Positions 51,191-61,226 of a stretch of DNA of 61,285 nucleotides are shown piece by piece. Below the pieces are notes generated by a model. That model made no database searches. It had not been told where the DNA came from and saw only the letters and a program-made list of their open reading frames with translations. Position 1 is the stretch's first letter; every line of letters begins with the position of its first letter. A program made the position numbers and the translations under genes. Source of the stretch: Prevotella sp. (lineage in GTDB: Bacteria; Bacteroidota; Bacteroidia; Bacteroidales; Bacteroidaceae); contig JAFZSI010000006.1 of the NCBI GenBank assembly GCA_017619445.1, positions 1-61,285 on the forward strand, in the 5' to 3' direction.

Positions 51191-51763
51191 TTATTGTCCT
51201 ACTGCCACTTTCGCGTGGCGGATTACTTTGTCGTTTAGTTTGTATCCCTGTTGCAGACAGTCGATGACCTTGCCTTTCTTATCGTCGCCCATGCCGGGCA
51301 CCATGGCCACGGCCTCATGCACGTCGGTGTCGAAGTCGGCATTCTCTGTGTCAATCTTGCTGACACCTTGTGCTTCGAGCGTCTTCATGAATTTCTGGTA
51401 GATCAGTGTCATGCCCTCACGGAGCACTGCTGGATCATCGGTTTTCTCACCGTTCTCGATGGCACGCTCCATATCGTCAAGAATTGGCAAAATGGCCGTG
51501 ATGCATTTCTCACCGCCATTCAGGATTAGTTCGGCGCGCTCCTTTAGCGTACGCTTGCGGTAGTTCTCAAACTCAGCCACCTTATAGAGCAGCTGGGTTT
51601 TCAATTCCTCGATTTCCTTTTGAGCCTTCTCCAACGGGTCTTGCTCTTCTGATTCCTCGGCATTCTCAGAATTCTCAGTCTCTTCTGCCTCTTTGTCAGT
51701 TTCTTCAACAGGAGCCTCGTCCAGTGTCTCCTCGTCTTCGATGTTGATATCTTTTTCTGTCAT
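51191..51763 (-). CDS. grpE: nucleotide exchange factor GrpE
   Basis: A 190-residue DnaK exchange factor. I start at [12 protein letters not shown]; a longer in-frame start reaches into the ABC-F stop. The first 55 residues are very acidic. A long coiled helix follows ([15 protein letters not shown]), then [10 protein letters not shown], and the beta domain ends with [20 protein letters not shown]. It is upstream of dnaJ; dnaK is not in the window. Confidence 0.95.
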   Translation of the reverse strand: MTEKDINIEDEETLDEAPVEETDKEAEETENSENAEESEEQDPLEKAQKEIEELKTQLLYKVAEFENYRKRTLKERAELILNGGEKCITAILPILDDMERAIENGEKTDDPAVLREGMTLIYQKFMKTLEAQGVSKIDTENADFDTDVHEAVAMVPGMGDDKKGKVIDCLQQGYKLNDKVIRHAKVAVGQ

Positions 51764-51813
51764 AATTGCGTTAATTAAATGTTTTTGCAACTCCTCTTGC
51801 AAATTTCGTGCCA

Positions 51814-53448
<1,635 letters not shown>

Positions 53449-53463
53449 TTATAATATGGGCTG

Positions 53464-53495
53464 CAAAGGTACGAATATTTTTTGAATTGTCCAAA
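53464..53495 (-). promoter_or_regulatory. promoter of the ABC-F gene
   Basis: On the minus strand TTTG, 20 bp, TACCTTTG, about 36 bases before the ATG. Confidence 0.85.
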
Positions 53496-53509
53496 TTTTC
53501 GGTGGAAAT

Positions 53510-54580
53510 CTATAATAATCCTTTCGTTGAAGGCAGTTCGTAATGGTAGATGTCGCGTTTGACGGCCATTTTCAACGAGCGTGCCAGGGCCTTGAAGATC
53601 CCCTCGATCTTATGGTGCTCGTTCTCACCCTCTGCCTTGATGTTCAGATTCATCTTCGCAGCATCGCTGAGTGACTTGAAGAAATGTAAGAACATTTCGG
53701 TGGGCATTTCGCCAATCTTCTCACGCTTGAACTCGGCATTCCATACTAACCAGGGGCGGCCTCCGAAGTCAAGTGCCACGCTACACAGACAGTCATCCAT
53801 GGGCAGACAATAGCCGTAGCGCTCGATGCCGCGTTTGTCACCCAAGGCCGTGAGGATACACTCTCCCAAGGCGATAGCCGTGTCTTCGATGGTATGGTGT
53901 TCATCCACTTCAAGATCGCCCTTGGTGTGGATTATAAGATCCATCATACCGTGCTTGCCGATCTGCTCCAGCATGTGGTCAAAGAAACCGAGACCGGTCG
54001 AGATGTCACACTTTCCGGTACCATCGAGATTCACCTTGATATGAATGTCTGTCTCCTTCGTCTTCCGGCTGACTTCTGCGATACGCTCACCGGCAAACAG
54101 TAACTCTGCTATCTTGTTCCACGACATCCATTCATCGCTCAATATCAGAGATTTGCATCCGATGTTTCGAGCAAAGGTTCGATCGGTCTCGCGGTCTCCG
54201 ATGACGTATGAATTGGCGATGTCGTACTCGGGATTATTCATGTATTTCTCTACCAACCCCGTGTTAGGTTTGCGCGTGGGTGCATTATCTTCGGGGAAGT
54301 GCGGATCGATGAGTATCTCGTCAAATGTGATGCCTTCGCCTTCAAGCGTCTGGAGGATGAAATTCTGAACAGGCCAGAAGGTGTCCTCGGGGAATGCATC
54401 CGTTCCGAGGCCGTCTTGGTTGCTGACCATGACGAATTCAAAATCCAGCTTCTCGCGGATGAAACTGAGGTTACGGAAGACGCCAGGCACGAACTTTAAC
54501 TTATCGAACGAGTCGATCTGCTCGTCGGCAGGTTCCTCTATGAGGGTGCCGTCGCGGTCGATGAAGAGAATCTTTTTCAT
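53510..54580 (-). CDS. hisB: HisB: histidinol-phosphatase / imidazoleglycerol-phosphate dehydratase
   Basis: A 356-residue bifunctional histidine enzyme. The N-terminal HAD phosphatase (1-165) has FIDRDGTL and VSNQDGLG. Its zinc loop reads [16 protein letters not shown]; compared with the C-x-H-x5-C-x-C of E. coli, all three Cys are replaced. The C-terminal dehydratase has [16 protein letters not shown] and [15 protein letters not shown], later ENEHHKIEG. It overlaps the upstream membrane-protein stop by four bases. No other his gene is in the window. Confidence 0.94.
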   Translation of the reverse strand: MKKILFIDRDGTLIEEPADEQIDSFDKLKFVPGVFRNLSFIREKLDFEFVMVSNQDGLGTDAFPEDTFWPVQNFILQTLEGEGITFDEILIDPHFPEDNAPTRKPNTGLVEKYMNNPEYDIANSYVIGDRETDRTFARNIGCKSLILSDEWMSWNKIAELLFAGERIAEVSRKTKETDIHIKVNLDGTGKCDISTGLGFFDHMLEQIGKHGMMDLIIHTKGDLEVDEHHTIEDTAIALGECILTALGDKRGIERYGYCLPMDDCLCSVALDFGGRPWLVWNAEFKREKIGEMPTEMFLHFFKSLSDAAKMNLNIKAEGENEHHKIEGIFKALARSLKMAVKRDIYHYELPSTKGLL

Positions 54581-55452
54581 AATGCTTCTTTGTTAAATTT
54601 ATTCTTCTCCTTTTCGTGAGCTTCAACGGAGCCATACATGTAGTACAGCGGGAACAGGAAGGAGAGTATGACGTAGGCCTGGATGAATCCGATGAGCAGG
54701 AACACTAGAGCCGACATCCAGCCGATATACGACGGCATGTTGTAGGGGTCGCCATAGAGGAAACCCGTGTTCGCCTCATTACCCGCCAAGGAGAGGATGA
54801 TGGCTGGGAGTGACGTGAGGATGTAACAGACGCATCCGATAAGGGCCGTCATGAACACCACGAGGAAGATGAATCCCCAGCGGCGCAAACCCTTGCCATA
54901 GTGGCTGAAGAGGTTGCTCCAATAGCCCGCCTTATCGGCCAGCACGTAGCGCATGTTCGTATAGGTCAGTGGCAGGATGAGTGCGAAGACCAGCAGAGCC
55001 AAGATAGCGATGGATGCCAAGGCCGTGTATTCGGAGAGGTATTGGACGAGCATGATGCTCCCGAAGCTGATGAGGCAGCCTACGACCAGGCTGATGACAA
55101 ACGTGCAGAGCCAGGCGATGAGCGTCCTGACAAAGATACGGCTATCGAAGCTGTACCAGTGGGCTGACCAGCCGATGCTGCCAGTCTCCTGATGCTGTTT
55201 GAGCACGGAGAAGCCATACGTGAAAAACAAGGCGTCGATAAGGACGGTTACAGGCAGGACGATCAAAGCCGTCTGAGGCTGTAGGATCATCATCGTTCCT
55301 CCCACGCTGACCAAGGCTGCAAACACGAGGGCGGCGAGCCATGAAGCGCGGAAGATGCGTTTGAAATTCGACATATACAGACGGTATCCGGCACTGATGC
55401 AGGCTCGGCTACTGCGGTCTTTCAAAAGGATATCTTCCTGATCTTTTTCCAT
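54577..55452 (-). CDS. multi-pass membrane protein of unknown function
   Basis: A 291-residue protein with about six hydrophobic helices (for example [51 protein letters not shown]). A charged N-terminus ([18 protein letters not shown]) and a Lys-rich C-terminus suggest both ends are cytosolic. No motif is recognised. It overlaps hisB by four bases (ATGA), so the two are cotranscribed, but no functional link is obvious. Confidence 0.8.
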   Translation of the reverse strand: MEKDQEDILLKDRSSRACISAGYRLYMSNFKRIFRASWLAALVFAALVSVGGTMMILQPQTALIVLPVTVLIDALFFTYGFSVLKQHQETGSIGWSAHWYSFDSRIFVRTLIAWLCTFVISLVVGCLISFGSIMLVQYLSEYTALASIAILALLVFALILPLTYTNMRYVLADKAGYWSNLFSHYGKGLRRWGFIFLVVFMTALIGCVCYILTSLPAIILSLAGNEANTGFLYGDPYNMPSYIGWMSALVFLLIGFIQAYVILSFLFPLYYMYGSVEAHEKEKNKFNKEAL

Positions 55453-55472
55453 TTTCTTGCTGTTTTTGCGTG

Positions 55473-55480
55473 CAAAGTTA
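55473..55480 (-). promoter_or_regulatory. -7 element of the membrane protein-hisB pair
   Basis: The minus strand reads TAACTTTG, 20 bases before the ATG at 55452. Confidence 0.6.
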
Positions 55481-55598
55481 GTGATAATTTGCGATTTACG
55501 ATTGACGTTGGTCGATTTTCTTGCAGCAGACTACGTTAATAATTTTAAAACGTATTTAAAATGTTCCATGTTACGTGTTCATTATTCAATGAAAATTG

Positions 55599-55606
55599 TA
55601 TCTTTG
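55599..55606 (+). promoter_or_regulatory. -7 element of the oxidoreductase gene
   Basis: TATCTTTG, 28 bases before the ATG at 55635; the -33 region is poor. Confidence 0.6.
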
Positions 55607-55634
55607 CACCCAGATATATAATGGTAACGCACAC

Positions 55635-56627
55635 ATGAAGTTATTACAATGGGGATTCATAGGTTGCGGTGAGGTGACGGAACGCAAAAGCGGACCTGCC
55701 TTCAGCGAGGTGGAGGGTTCCAGTGTCGTGGCAGTGATGAGCCGCACGGAGCAGCATGCCCGCACCTATGCCGTCACCCATGGTATCAAGAAATGGTACA
55801 CGGACGCCCAGGAACTCATCGATGATCCTGACGTGAATGCCATCTATGTGTGCACACCGCCGTCAAGTCATGCCACCTATGCCATCATGGCGATGAAAGC
55901 TGGCAAGCCTGTCTATGTGGAGAAGCCGTTGGCCGCGAGCTACGATGACTGTGCCCGCATCAACCGCATCTCGGAGCAGACGGGCATTCCGTGTTTCGTG
56001 GCCTACTATCGTCGCTACCTGCCTTATTTCCAGAGGGTGAAGGAGATAGTGAAGAGCGGCCGGATCGGTCAGATCCTGAATGTTCAGATACGCTATACCG
56101 AACCCTTGCGCACTGCCGATGCCGAAGCCATCGCGAACCATCAGCCCCTGCCTTGGCGGCTGCAACCCGAGATCGCCGGTGGCGGCTACTTCTACGATAT
56201 GGCCCCTCACCAGCTCGATCTCTTGCAGGACATGTTCGGCGTGATCCTTGAGGCGCGTGGCATCTGTGCCAACCGTGGCGGCTATTACGATGCGGAGGAC
56301 TCGGTGAGCGCCTGCTTCCGTTTCGAGAACGGCGTGCCTGGCTCAGGCTCATGGTGCTACGTGGCCCATGAGAGCGCCCGCGAGGACTGCATCGAAATCA
56401 TCGGTACCAAAGGACTGGTCAGCTTCTCTGTCTTTGACTACAACCCCATCCGCCTCCAGACGAGCGACGGCGACGAGAACATCACGGTGCCCAATCCGCC
56501 CTACGTGCAGTATCCGTTGATTAAGAACGTGATTGAGCACTTGCAGGGACTGTCAGTCTGCACGTGTACCAGTAACTCTGCCACGCCTGTGAACTGGGCG
56601 ATGGACAGGATATTGGGGAAATTCTGA
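55635..56627 (+). CDS. Gfo/Idh/MocA-family oxidoreductase
   Basis: A 330-residue NAD(P)-dependent sugar-type dehydrogenase. I start at MKLLQWGFIGCGEVTERKSG, which leads straight into the Rossmann GxGxx motif; the upstream ATG overlaps the promoter. VCTPPSSHATYAIMAMKAGK and VYVEKPLAAS (the EKP motif with catalytic Lys) follow. The C-terminal domain includes GGGYFYDMAPHQLDLLQDMF. The family acts on many sugars and cyclitols; substrate unknown. Confidence 0.92.
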   Translation: MKLLQWGFIGCGEVTERKSGPAFSEVEGSSVVAVMSRTEQHARTYAVTHGIKKWYTDAQELIDDPDVNAIYVCTPPSSHATYAIMAMKAGKPVYVEKPLAASYDDCARINRISEQTGIPCFVAYYRRYLPYFQRVKEIVKSGRIGQILNVQIRYTEPLRTADAEAIANHQPLPWRLQPEIAGGGYFYDMAPHQLDLLQDMFGVILEARGICANRGGYYDAEDSVSACFRFENGVPGSGSWCYVAHESAREDCIEIIGTKGLVSFSVFDYNPIRLQTSDGDENITVPNPPYVQYPLIKNVIEHLQGLSVCTCTSNSATPVNWAMDRILGKF

Positions 56628-56633
56628 GAAAAG

Positions 56634-57494
56634 ATGAAAAGGAGTGTGACGATCATAATAGGTTTGTGCCTGGCGCTGACAATGATGGCGCAAGGCCGAC
56701 AACTGGATGCCGCAACCGCAGACAGTATCAAGATTTGCACCCTGCTCAAGAATGCCCGCCAGCTGCCTCCCGATGCCAATTTGCCGCTGTTCTTCGCCCG
56801 TGGATTTTTAGGCAAGCCCTACGTGGCTCATACCTTGGAGGTGGGTGACAAAGAACGGCTGGTGGTGAACACCCGGGAGCTGGACTGCACGACGCTCGTT
56901 GAGACGGTGACCGCCCTCACCAAGTGTGCCTATCAGAAGAAATACACTTACGGTGCCTATCGTGCCGCCCTCCAGGCCATGCGCTACCGGAATGGCAAGA
57001 TCGACAACTATACGAGTCGCATCCATTATTTCACGGAGTGGATCACCGAGAACTCCAAGACGGGCCTCGTCACGGAGATCCAGCAGCCCAATCCGCCGTT
57101 TACCGCCGTTCAGACTGTCAACGTCAACTATATGAGCCAGCATCCTCAGAGCTACAAGGCCCTGAAGGCGCATCCCGAATACGTGTCTGATATCCGACGG
57201 ATGGAACAGCGCGTAACGGGGCAGAAGTTCCGCTACATCCCCAAGGCGAGGGTAGGGCGGAGCGCTGAATTGAAGAAGGCCGTGAAAGACGGCGACATCA
57301 TCGCCATCACCTGCAACAAGGCAGGTCTCGACATTGCCCACCTCGGGTTTGCTGTCTGGAAAGACGGCAACCTGCATCTGCTCAACGCCTCGCAGTTGCA
57401 TAAGCAGGTGGTCGAGGAACCCATGACGCTTTGGCAGTATCTCCGCCAGCATCCCTCGCACACCGGTATCAGAATCATCCGAATTAACAAATAA
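56634..57494 (+). CDS. exported DUF1460 (NlpC/P60-like) amidase-type protein
   Basis: A 286-residue protein with a signal peptide (MKRSVTIIIGLCLALTMMAQ). The DUF1460 core has the probable nucleophile in RELDCTTLVETVTAL near residue 84 and the catalytic His in GLDIAHLGFAVW. RGFLGKPYVAHTLE precedes it. Structures of the family suggest N-acetylmuramoyl-L-alanine amidase or related cell-wall activity. It begins seven bases after the oxidoreductase stop. Confidence 0.85.
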   Translation: MKRSVTIIIGLCLALTMMAQGRQLDAATADSIKICTLLKNARQLPPDANLPLFFARGFLGKPYVAHTLEVGDKERLVVNTRELDCTTLVETVTALTKCAYQKKYTYGAYRAALQAMRYRNGKIDNYTSRIHYFTEWITENSKTGLVTEIQQPNPPFTAVQTVNVNYMSQHPQSYKALKAHPEYVSDIRRMEQRVTGQKFRYIPKARVGRSAELKKAVKDGDIIAITCNKAGLDIAHLGFAVWKDGNLHLLNASQLHKQVVEEPMTLWQYLRQHPSHTGIRIIRINK

Positions 57495-57504
57495 TAAACA
57501 AGAT

Positions 57505-57903
57505 ATGAAAATGGAACTACCTGATTTTATGAAGTACTCCAACAAGTTCACCCAGAAGGACTTTGTGGATAAGATTTCACGTATCGCCAAGCGTGCAGGC
57601 TCCAAACTCGTCTATGCCGCGCTGATTCTCTATTATACCCTCCAGAGCGACAAGGTGAGCAAGGCCGACAAGGCCATCATCATCGGTGCGCTGGGCTACA
57701 TGATCAGTCCGCTTGACGTCATCCCTGATGCCATCCCCATTGCCGGCCTCACTGACGACCTGGCCGTGCTGCTCTATGTGCTGAAGAAGGTGTGGTCGGG
57801 CATCGATCCCGAGATCATTGCCAAGGCCAAGGAGCGGCTCTCGAAATGGTTCGACGAGGAAGAGATCAATGAGATCCAGCATCTCTTCGACGAAGAGGAA
57901 TAA
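57505..57903 (+). CDS. YkvA-type (DUF1232) small membrane protein
   Basis: A 132-residue protein with the DUF1232 core GALGYMISPLDVIPDAIPIA followed by GLTDDLAVLLYVLKKV. The core is a hydrophobic hairpin; both ends are charged, and the C-terminus is strongly acidic (DEEEINEIQHLFDEEE). Function of the family is unknown. It lies 10 bases after the DUF1460 gene, closing a three-gene plus-strand run before a terminator. Confidence 0.88.
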   Translation: MKMELPDFMKYSNKFTQKDFVDKISRIAKRAGSKLVYAALILYYTLQSDKVSKADKAIIIGALGYMISPLDVIPDAIPIAGLTDDLAVLLYVLKKVWSGIDPEIIAKAKERLSKWFDEEEINEIQHLFDEEE

Positions 57904-57908
57904 AAAGA

Positions 57909-57938
57909 AATAACCCTCGCCGTTTGGCGGGGGTTATT
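57909..57938 (+). terminator. terminator of the three-gene run
   Basis: AATAACCCTCGCC pairs with GGCGGGGGTTATT around GTTT, followed by CTTTG, six bases after the stop codon. Confidence 0.85.
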
Positions 57939-57943
57939 CTTTG

Positions 57944-58015
57944 AGGTGCCTGGCGGATTCGAACCGCCGTAGACGGTTTTGCAGACCGTTGACTAAGCCA
58001 CTCATCCAAGGCACC
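57944..58015 (-). tRNA. tRNA-Cys (GCA)
   Basis: The minus strand folds into a cloverleaf: acceptor GGTGCCT with AGGCACC, anticodon stem-loop CGGTCTGCAAAACCG giving anticodon GCA, and T-loop GGTTCGAATCC. The discriminator is U, as expected for tRNA-Cys. CCA is not encoded. Confidence 0.95.
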
Positions 58016-58073
58016 AATCCTTAAATGCGGGTGCAAAGGTAAGCATAATAATCGATACCGCCAAATTTTTTGC

Positions 58074-58262
58074 TCAGTTTTTGTGGCAACAGCATGCTTT
58101 TTCCCGTTTTTTATCGCATATCTGCCGTTTCAGGTCGCATCCGCTGCATCCTTCGCAGAGGTTGTCCCTGTGTCTGAAGGTCTGAAAGACGCGATAGGCC
58201 CCATAGCCTACCGCCGCCGCTAGGATCACGATCACCACATATATCTGCCACTCGCTCCTCAT
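58074..58262 (-). CDS. FeoB-associated Cys-rich membrane protein
   Basis: A 62-residue protein with one N-terminal helix (IYVVIVILAAAVGYGAYRVF) and a Cys-rich tail (CEGCSGCDLKRQIC, later KACCCHKN). This matches the small proteins often encoded after FeoB, the ferrous iron transporter. No feoB lies in the window, so it is an orphan here. It follows the lipid kinase by nine bases on the same strand. Confidence 0.85.
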   Translation of the reverse strand: MRSEWQIYVVIVILAAAVGYGAYRVFQTFRHRDNLCEGCSGCDLKRQICDKKREKACCCHKN

Positions 58263-58271
58263 TCCTCGCTC

Positions 58272-59306
58272 CTACAGATTCTTCAGTTTCCGGAGCAGCA
58301 CCTTGTTGATCACCTGGAAGCGGTGCCCCTGGCGTTCGATGTCCTCGCGTACATTATTAATATTATTAAAGAAGTCGCTGAAGGCGTTGAGCAGGAAGTT
58401 GGGCTGCCCCGTGTCCTCCACCATGTCGGGATCGGTGAGGATGCGGATGCCGAGGGGCTCTATGTGCACGTCGATCTCGGGGTTGGTCATGATGGGGTCG
58501 CCGTCGTAGTGGATGGCGCCGGGCTCCTTGCGGCGGATATGGAGGTGCTTGGTGCGGAAGGTCTTGATCTTCGAGTGGCTGGGCAGCGTCTTCATAAACA
58601 AGTCGGCGGCAATCTGCGGGGCCTCGAAGGCATCGAAGGGCTCCATGATGATCACGTCCATCTCGCCGTCCTTCATCGTGGCGCCGGGGGCGATGTAGGC
58701 GTTGTTGCCGTATTGCGACGCGTTGGCGCAGGCAATGAGGAAGGCCTTGTAGCGGTGCTTGCCGTCGTCGGCCTCTACCTCATAGGTTTCGGGCTTGTAT
58801 TTCAATCCCTCCTTGAGCACGTTCTCCACGTAGGTGATCGGTCCGCGCTTGCCGCTCTGGGCGAACTTCAGCGAGATGAAGGCGTCGAAGCCCATGCCGC
58901 AGGTGCAGAAGAAGGGCAGGTCGTTGATGACGCCGTAGTCGAAGGCCTCGATGTTGCAGGCGTTGATGATGTCGAGCGCCCGCTTCAGGTCCATGGGGAT
59001 GCAGAGATGTCGGGCCAGTCCGTTGCCCGAGCCGCAGGGCATGATGGCGAGGGCGGTCTCGGTGTGTGTGAGTGCGCGCGCCACCTCGTTCACCGTGCCG
59101 TCGCCTCCCACGGCCACCACCACGTCGACGCCTCGCTCCGCACAGGCTCGCGCTATCTCGGTGGCGTGTCCGGCATAGCCCGTCAGCTGGATTTCGTAGT
59201 CATACAGCTCATGGTCCAGCCTCTTCTCGATGAGGTCGGGTATTTCATCCTTCGAGTGTGTGCCCGAGATGGGATTGATGATGAAAACGATCTTCTTCTT
59301 ATCCAT
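58272..59306 (-). CDS. diacylglycerol/sphingoid-base kinase family lipid kinase
   Basis: A 344-residue protein of the LCB5/YegS family. I start at MDKKKIVFIINPISG; an upstream TTG is open but would overlap the promoter. The ATP motifs are NPISGTHSKDE and AVGGDGTVNEVARAL, with MPCGSGNGLARHL next and the C-terminal IHYDGDPI. It phosphorylates a lipid head group. It is divergent from serine palmitoyltransferase, so a sphingoid base or ceramide is a possible substrate (inference). Confidence 0.9.
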   Translation of the reverse strand: MDKKKIVFIINPISGTHSKDEIPDLIEKRLDHELYDYEIQLTGYAGHATEIARACAERGVDVVVAVGGDGTVNEVARALTHTETALAIMPCGSGNGLARHLCIPMDLKRALDIINACNIEAFDYGVINDLPFFCTCGMGFDAFISLKFAQSGKRGPITYVENVLKEGLKYKPETYEVEADDGKHRYKAFLIACANASQYGNNAYIAPGATMKDGEMDVIIMEPFDAFEAPQIAADLFMKTLPSHSKIKTFRTKHLHIRRKEPGAIHYDGDPIMTNPEIDVHIEPLGIRILTDPDMVEDTGQPNFLLNAFSDFFNNINNVREDIERQGHRFQVINKVLLRKLKNL

Positions 59307-59315
59307 AATTATCTG

Positions 59316-59345
59316 CAAAATTACGAAAATCGGTTAATTAAACAA
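59316..59345 (-). promoter_or_regulatory. promoter of the lipid kinase gene
   Basis: On the minus strand TTG, 19 bp, TAATTTTG. Only nine bases separate the -7 box from the ATG. Confidence 0.8.
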
Positions 59346-59392
59346 GTAAATATGCAAGAAAAATAGAAAAATAGAACTTTTTTAAGAAAAAC

Positions 59393-59424
59393 TTGCACGA
59401 ATTGATAAAAATTGTGTAACTTTG
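59393..59424 (+). promoter_or_regulatory. promoter of the serine palmitoyltransferase gene
   Basis: TTG, 21 bp, TAACTTTG, 40 bases before the ATG at 59465. About 50 bases separate it from the divergent kinase promoter. Confidence 0.75.
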
Positions 59425-59464
59425 CACGCTGAAAGTAACAAAGACAAGATTTACCTATTCAGAA

Positions 59465-60655
59465 ATGGGACAATTAGAAGAGAAATTCAAGAGCTACCGC
59501 GTGCCTCAGAAGTTCATGGAGGCCGATGTCTACCCTTATTTCCGCGAGATCACGGGCAAGCAGGGTACAGAGGTTGAGATGGGCGGACACAAGGTGCTGA
59601 TGTTCGGCTCGAACGCCTATACAGGCCTGACGGGCGACCAGCGCATCATCGACGCCGCGAAGGCAGCTCTCGATAAATACGGCTCGGGTTGTGCCGGCAG
59701 CCGATTCCTCAACGGAACGCTCGATCTCCACGTACAGCTGGAGAAGGAGCTCGCAGAATATATCGGCAAGGCCGAGGCCCTCTGTTTCTCTACGGGCTTC
59801 TCCGTGAACCAGGGCGTGCTCGCCGTGGTGTGCGGCAAGGACGACTATATCATCTGCGATGACCGCGACCACGCTTCGATCGTCGACGGCCGCCGCCTGT
59901 CGTTCGCCAAGCAGCTGCACTACAAGCACAACGACATGGAAGACCTGGAGCGCATCCTCCAGACGCTGCCCCACGAGGCTGTCAAGCTGATCGTGGTCGA
60001 CGGTGTGTTCTCCATGGAGGGCGATCTGGCCAAGCTGCCCGAGATCGTTGAGCTGAAGCATAAATACAACTGCTCCATCATGGTCGACGAGGCCCACGGC
60101 ATCGGCGTCTTCGGCAAGCAGGGCAGGGGCGTGTGCGACCATTTCGGACTCACCGACGAGGTGGATCTCATTATGGGCACGTTCTCCAAGTCGCTCGCCT
60201 CGATCGGCGGTTTCATCGCCTCCGACTGGGACACGATCAACTTCCTGCGCCACAATGCCCGCTCGTATATCTTCTCGGCATCGAACACGCCCGCAGCCAC
60301 CGCTGCAGCCCTCGAGGCACTGCACATCATCCAGCAGGAGCCCGAGCGCATCGAGCGTCTGTGGAAGGTGACGAACTACGCTCTGAAGCGTTTCCGCGAG
60401 GAAGGCTTCGAGATCGGCGAGACCGAGAGCCCCATCATCCCGCTCTACGTGCGCGATGCGAACAAGACGTTCCTCATGACCGCCCTCGCCTTCAAGGCCG
60501 GCGTGTTCATCAATCCCGTCGTGCCTCCCGCATGTGCCCCGCAGGACACGCTCGTGCGTTACGCCCTCCAGGCCACGCACACCGAAGAGCAGGTGGAGCG
60601 CTCCGTCAAGGCCCTGAAGAAGATCTTCGTGGAGCAGGGGATTATTAAAGGGTAA
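59465..60655 (+). CDS. spt: serine palmitoyltransferase (alpha-oxoamine synthase family)
   Basis: A 396-residue PLP enzyme condensing serine with an acyl-CoA to start sphingolipid synthesis. Motifs: GSGCAGSRFLNGTLDLHVQL near residue 76, VDEAHGIGVFGKQGRG, and GTFSKSLASIGGF with the PLP lysine. KBL (2-amino-3-ketobutyrate CoA ligase) is very similar; SPT is favoured because Bacteroidales make sphingolipids with an enzyme of this length and N-terminus, and a lipid kinase is adjacent. The assignment between the two is not certain. Confidence 0.85.
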   Translation: MGQLEEKFKSYRVPQKFMEADVYPYFREITGKQGTEVEMGGHKVLMFGSNAYTGLTGDQRIIDAAKAALDKYGSGCAGSRFLNGTLDLHVQLEKELAEYIGKAEALCFSTGFSVNQGVLAVVCGKDDYIICDDRDHASIVDGRRLSFAKQLHYKHNDMEDLERILQTLPHEAVKLIVVDGVFSMEGDLAKLPEIVELKHKYNCSIMVDEAHGIGVFGKQGRGVCDHFGLTDEVDLIMGTFSKSLASIGGFIASDWDTINFLRHNARSYIFSASNTPAATAAALEALHIIQQEPERIERLWKVTNYALKRFREEGFEIGETESPIIPLYVRDANKTFLMTALAFKAGVFINPVVPPACAPQDTLVRYALQATHTEEQVERSVKALKKIFVEQGIIKG

Positions 60656-60691
60656 AAAGGTAAAAAAGGTAAAAAAGTAAAAAAGTATAAG
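60653..60691 (+). repeat. A-rich short tandem repeat
   Basis: GGTAAAAA or GTAAAAAA is repeated about five times just after the spt stop codon. Low complexity; nothing else is seen before tRNA-Pro except a short GATAAC / GTTATC hairpin at 60733-60750. Confidence 0.6.
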
Positions 60692-60789
60692 GGAACAAGG
60701 ATTTAATTGTTTAGAAATTTATAAGGCCGCGGGATAACGAGCGAGTTATCATTTTAGATTTAAGGTTAACAAGGTTTATTTATTTGGAG

Positions 60790-60862
60790 CGAGGTGTAGC
60801 GCAGTTGGTAGCGTTCCTGGTTTGGGACCAGGCTGTCGCAGGTTCGAGTCCTGTCACCTCGA
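60790..60862 (+). tRNA. tRNA-Pro (TGG)
   Basis: Cloverleaf with acceptor CGAGGTG / CACCTCG, anticodon stem-loop CCTGGTTTGGGACCAGG giving anticodon TGG, and T-arm GCAGGTTCGAGTCCTGT. CCA is not encoded. Confidence 0.95.
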
Positions 60863-60878
60863 CTCTATTGTTTTTCAA

Positions 60879-60910
60879 AAGGCCGTTGACTTGAGAAAGT
60901 CAGCGGCCTT
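60879..60910. terminator. hairpin over the stop codon of the XRE gene
   Basis: AAGGCCGTTGACTT pairs with AAGTCAGCGGCCTT (one G-T) around GAGA. T-rich sequence follows on the plus strand (GCTTTGTTTTT), and TTTTG on the minus strand. Confidence 0.75.
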
Positions 60911-61190
60911 GCTTTGTTTTTATATCATTGGCTACTGTGACAATCTCCTCGCCCAAGGCCGTGGATATCTTGCAGATAGTTGATAGTGTCAGGTTATGTG
61001 TTCCCGACAGCCAACGGCTCACTTCAGTCTCGGTCTTACCCAGACGTTGAGCCAGATCCTTCTGTGTCATTCCCTTGATTTCAAGGATTTCATATATACG
61101 GTTGGCAATGGCCACCGATAATTCGATTTGCTGCTTACTCTCTGGGGATATGTCTTTTCTTATCCCGTCAATTACTCTGTTCGTTTTCAT
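60900..61190 (-). CDS. XRE-family helix-turn-helix regulator
   Basis: A 96-residue protein. The HTH covers about residues 38-90: GMTQKDLAQRLGKTETEVSR with recognition helix, then WLSGTHNLTLSTICKISTAL. It resembles HigA-type antitoxins and small chromosomal regulators. No toxin ORF is seen downstream (tRNA side) or in the 95 bases upstream to the window edge. The promoter abuts its start codon, so the mRNA is likely leaderless. Confidence 0.88.
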   Translation of the reverse strand: MKTNRVIDGIRKDISPESKQQIELSVAIANRIYEILEIKGMTQKDLAQRLGKTETEVSRWLSGTHNLTLSTICKISTALGEEIVTVANDIKTKQGR

Positions 61191-61194
61191 GCTG

Positions 61195-61226
61195 CAAAAA
61201 TAAACATAAAAGTTGATTTAAGCAAA
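61195..61226 (-). promoter_or_regulatory. promoter of the XRE gene
   Basis: On the minus strand TTTG, 20 bp, TATTTTTG. The -7 box ends four bases before the ATG. Confidence 0.8.
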
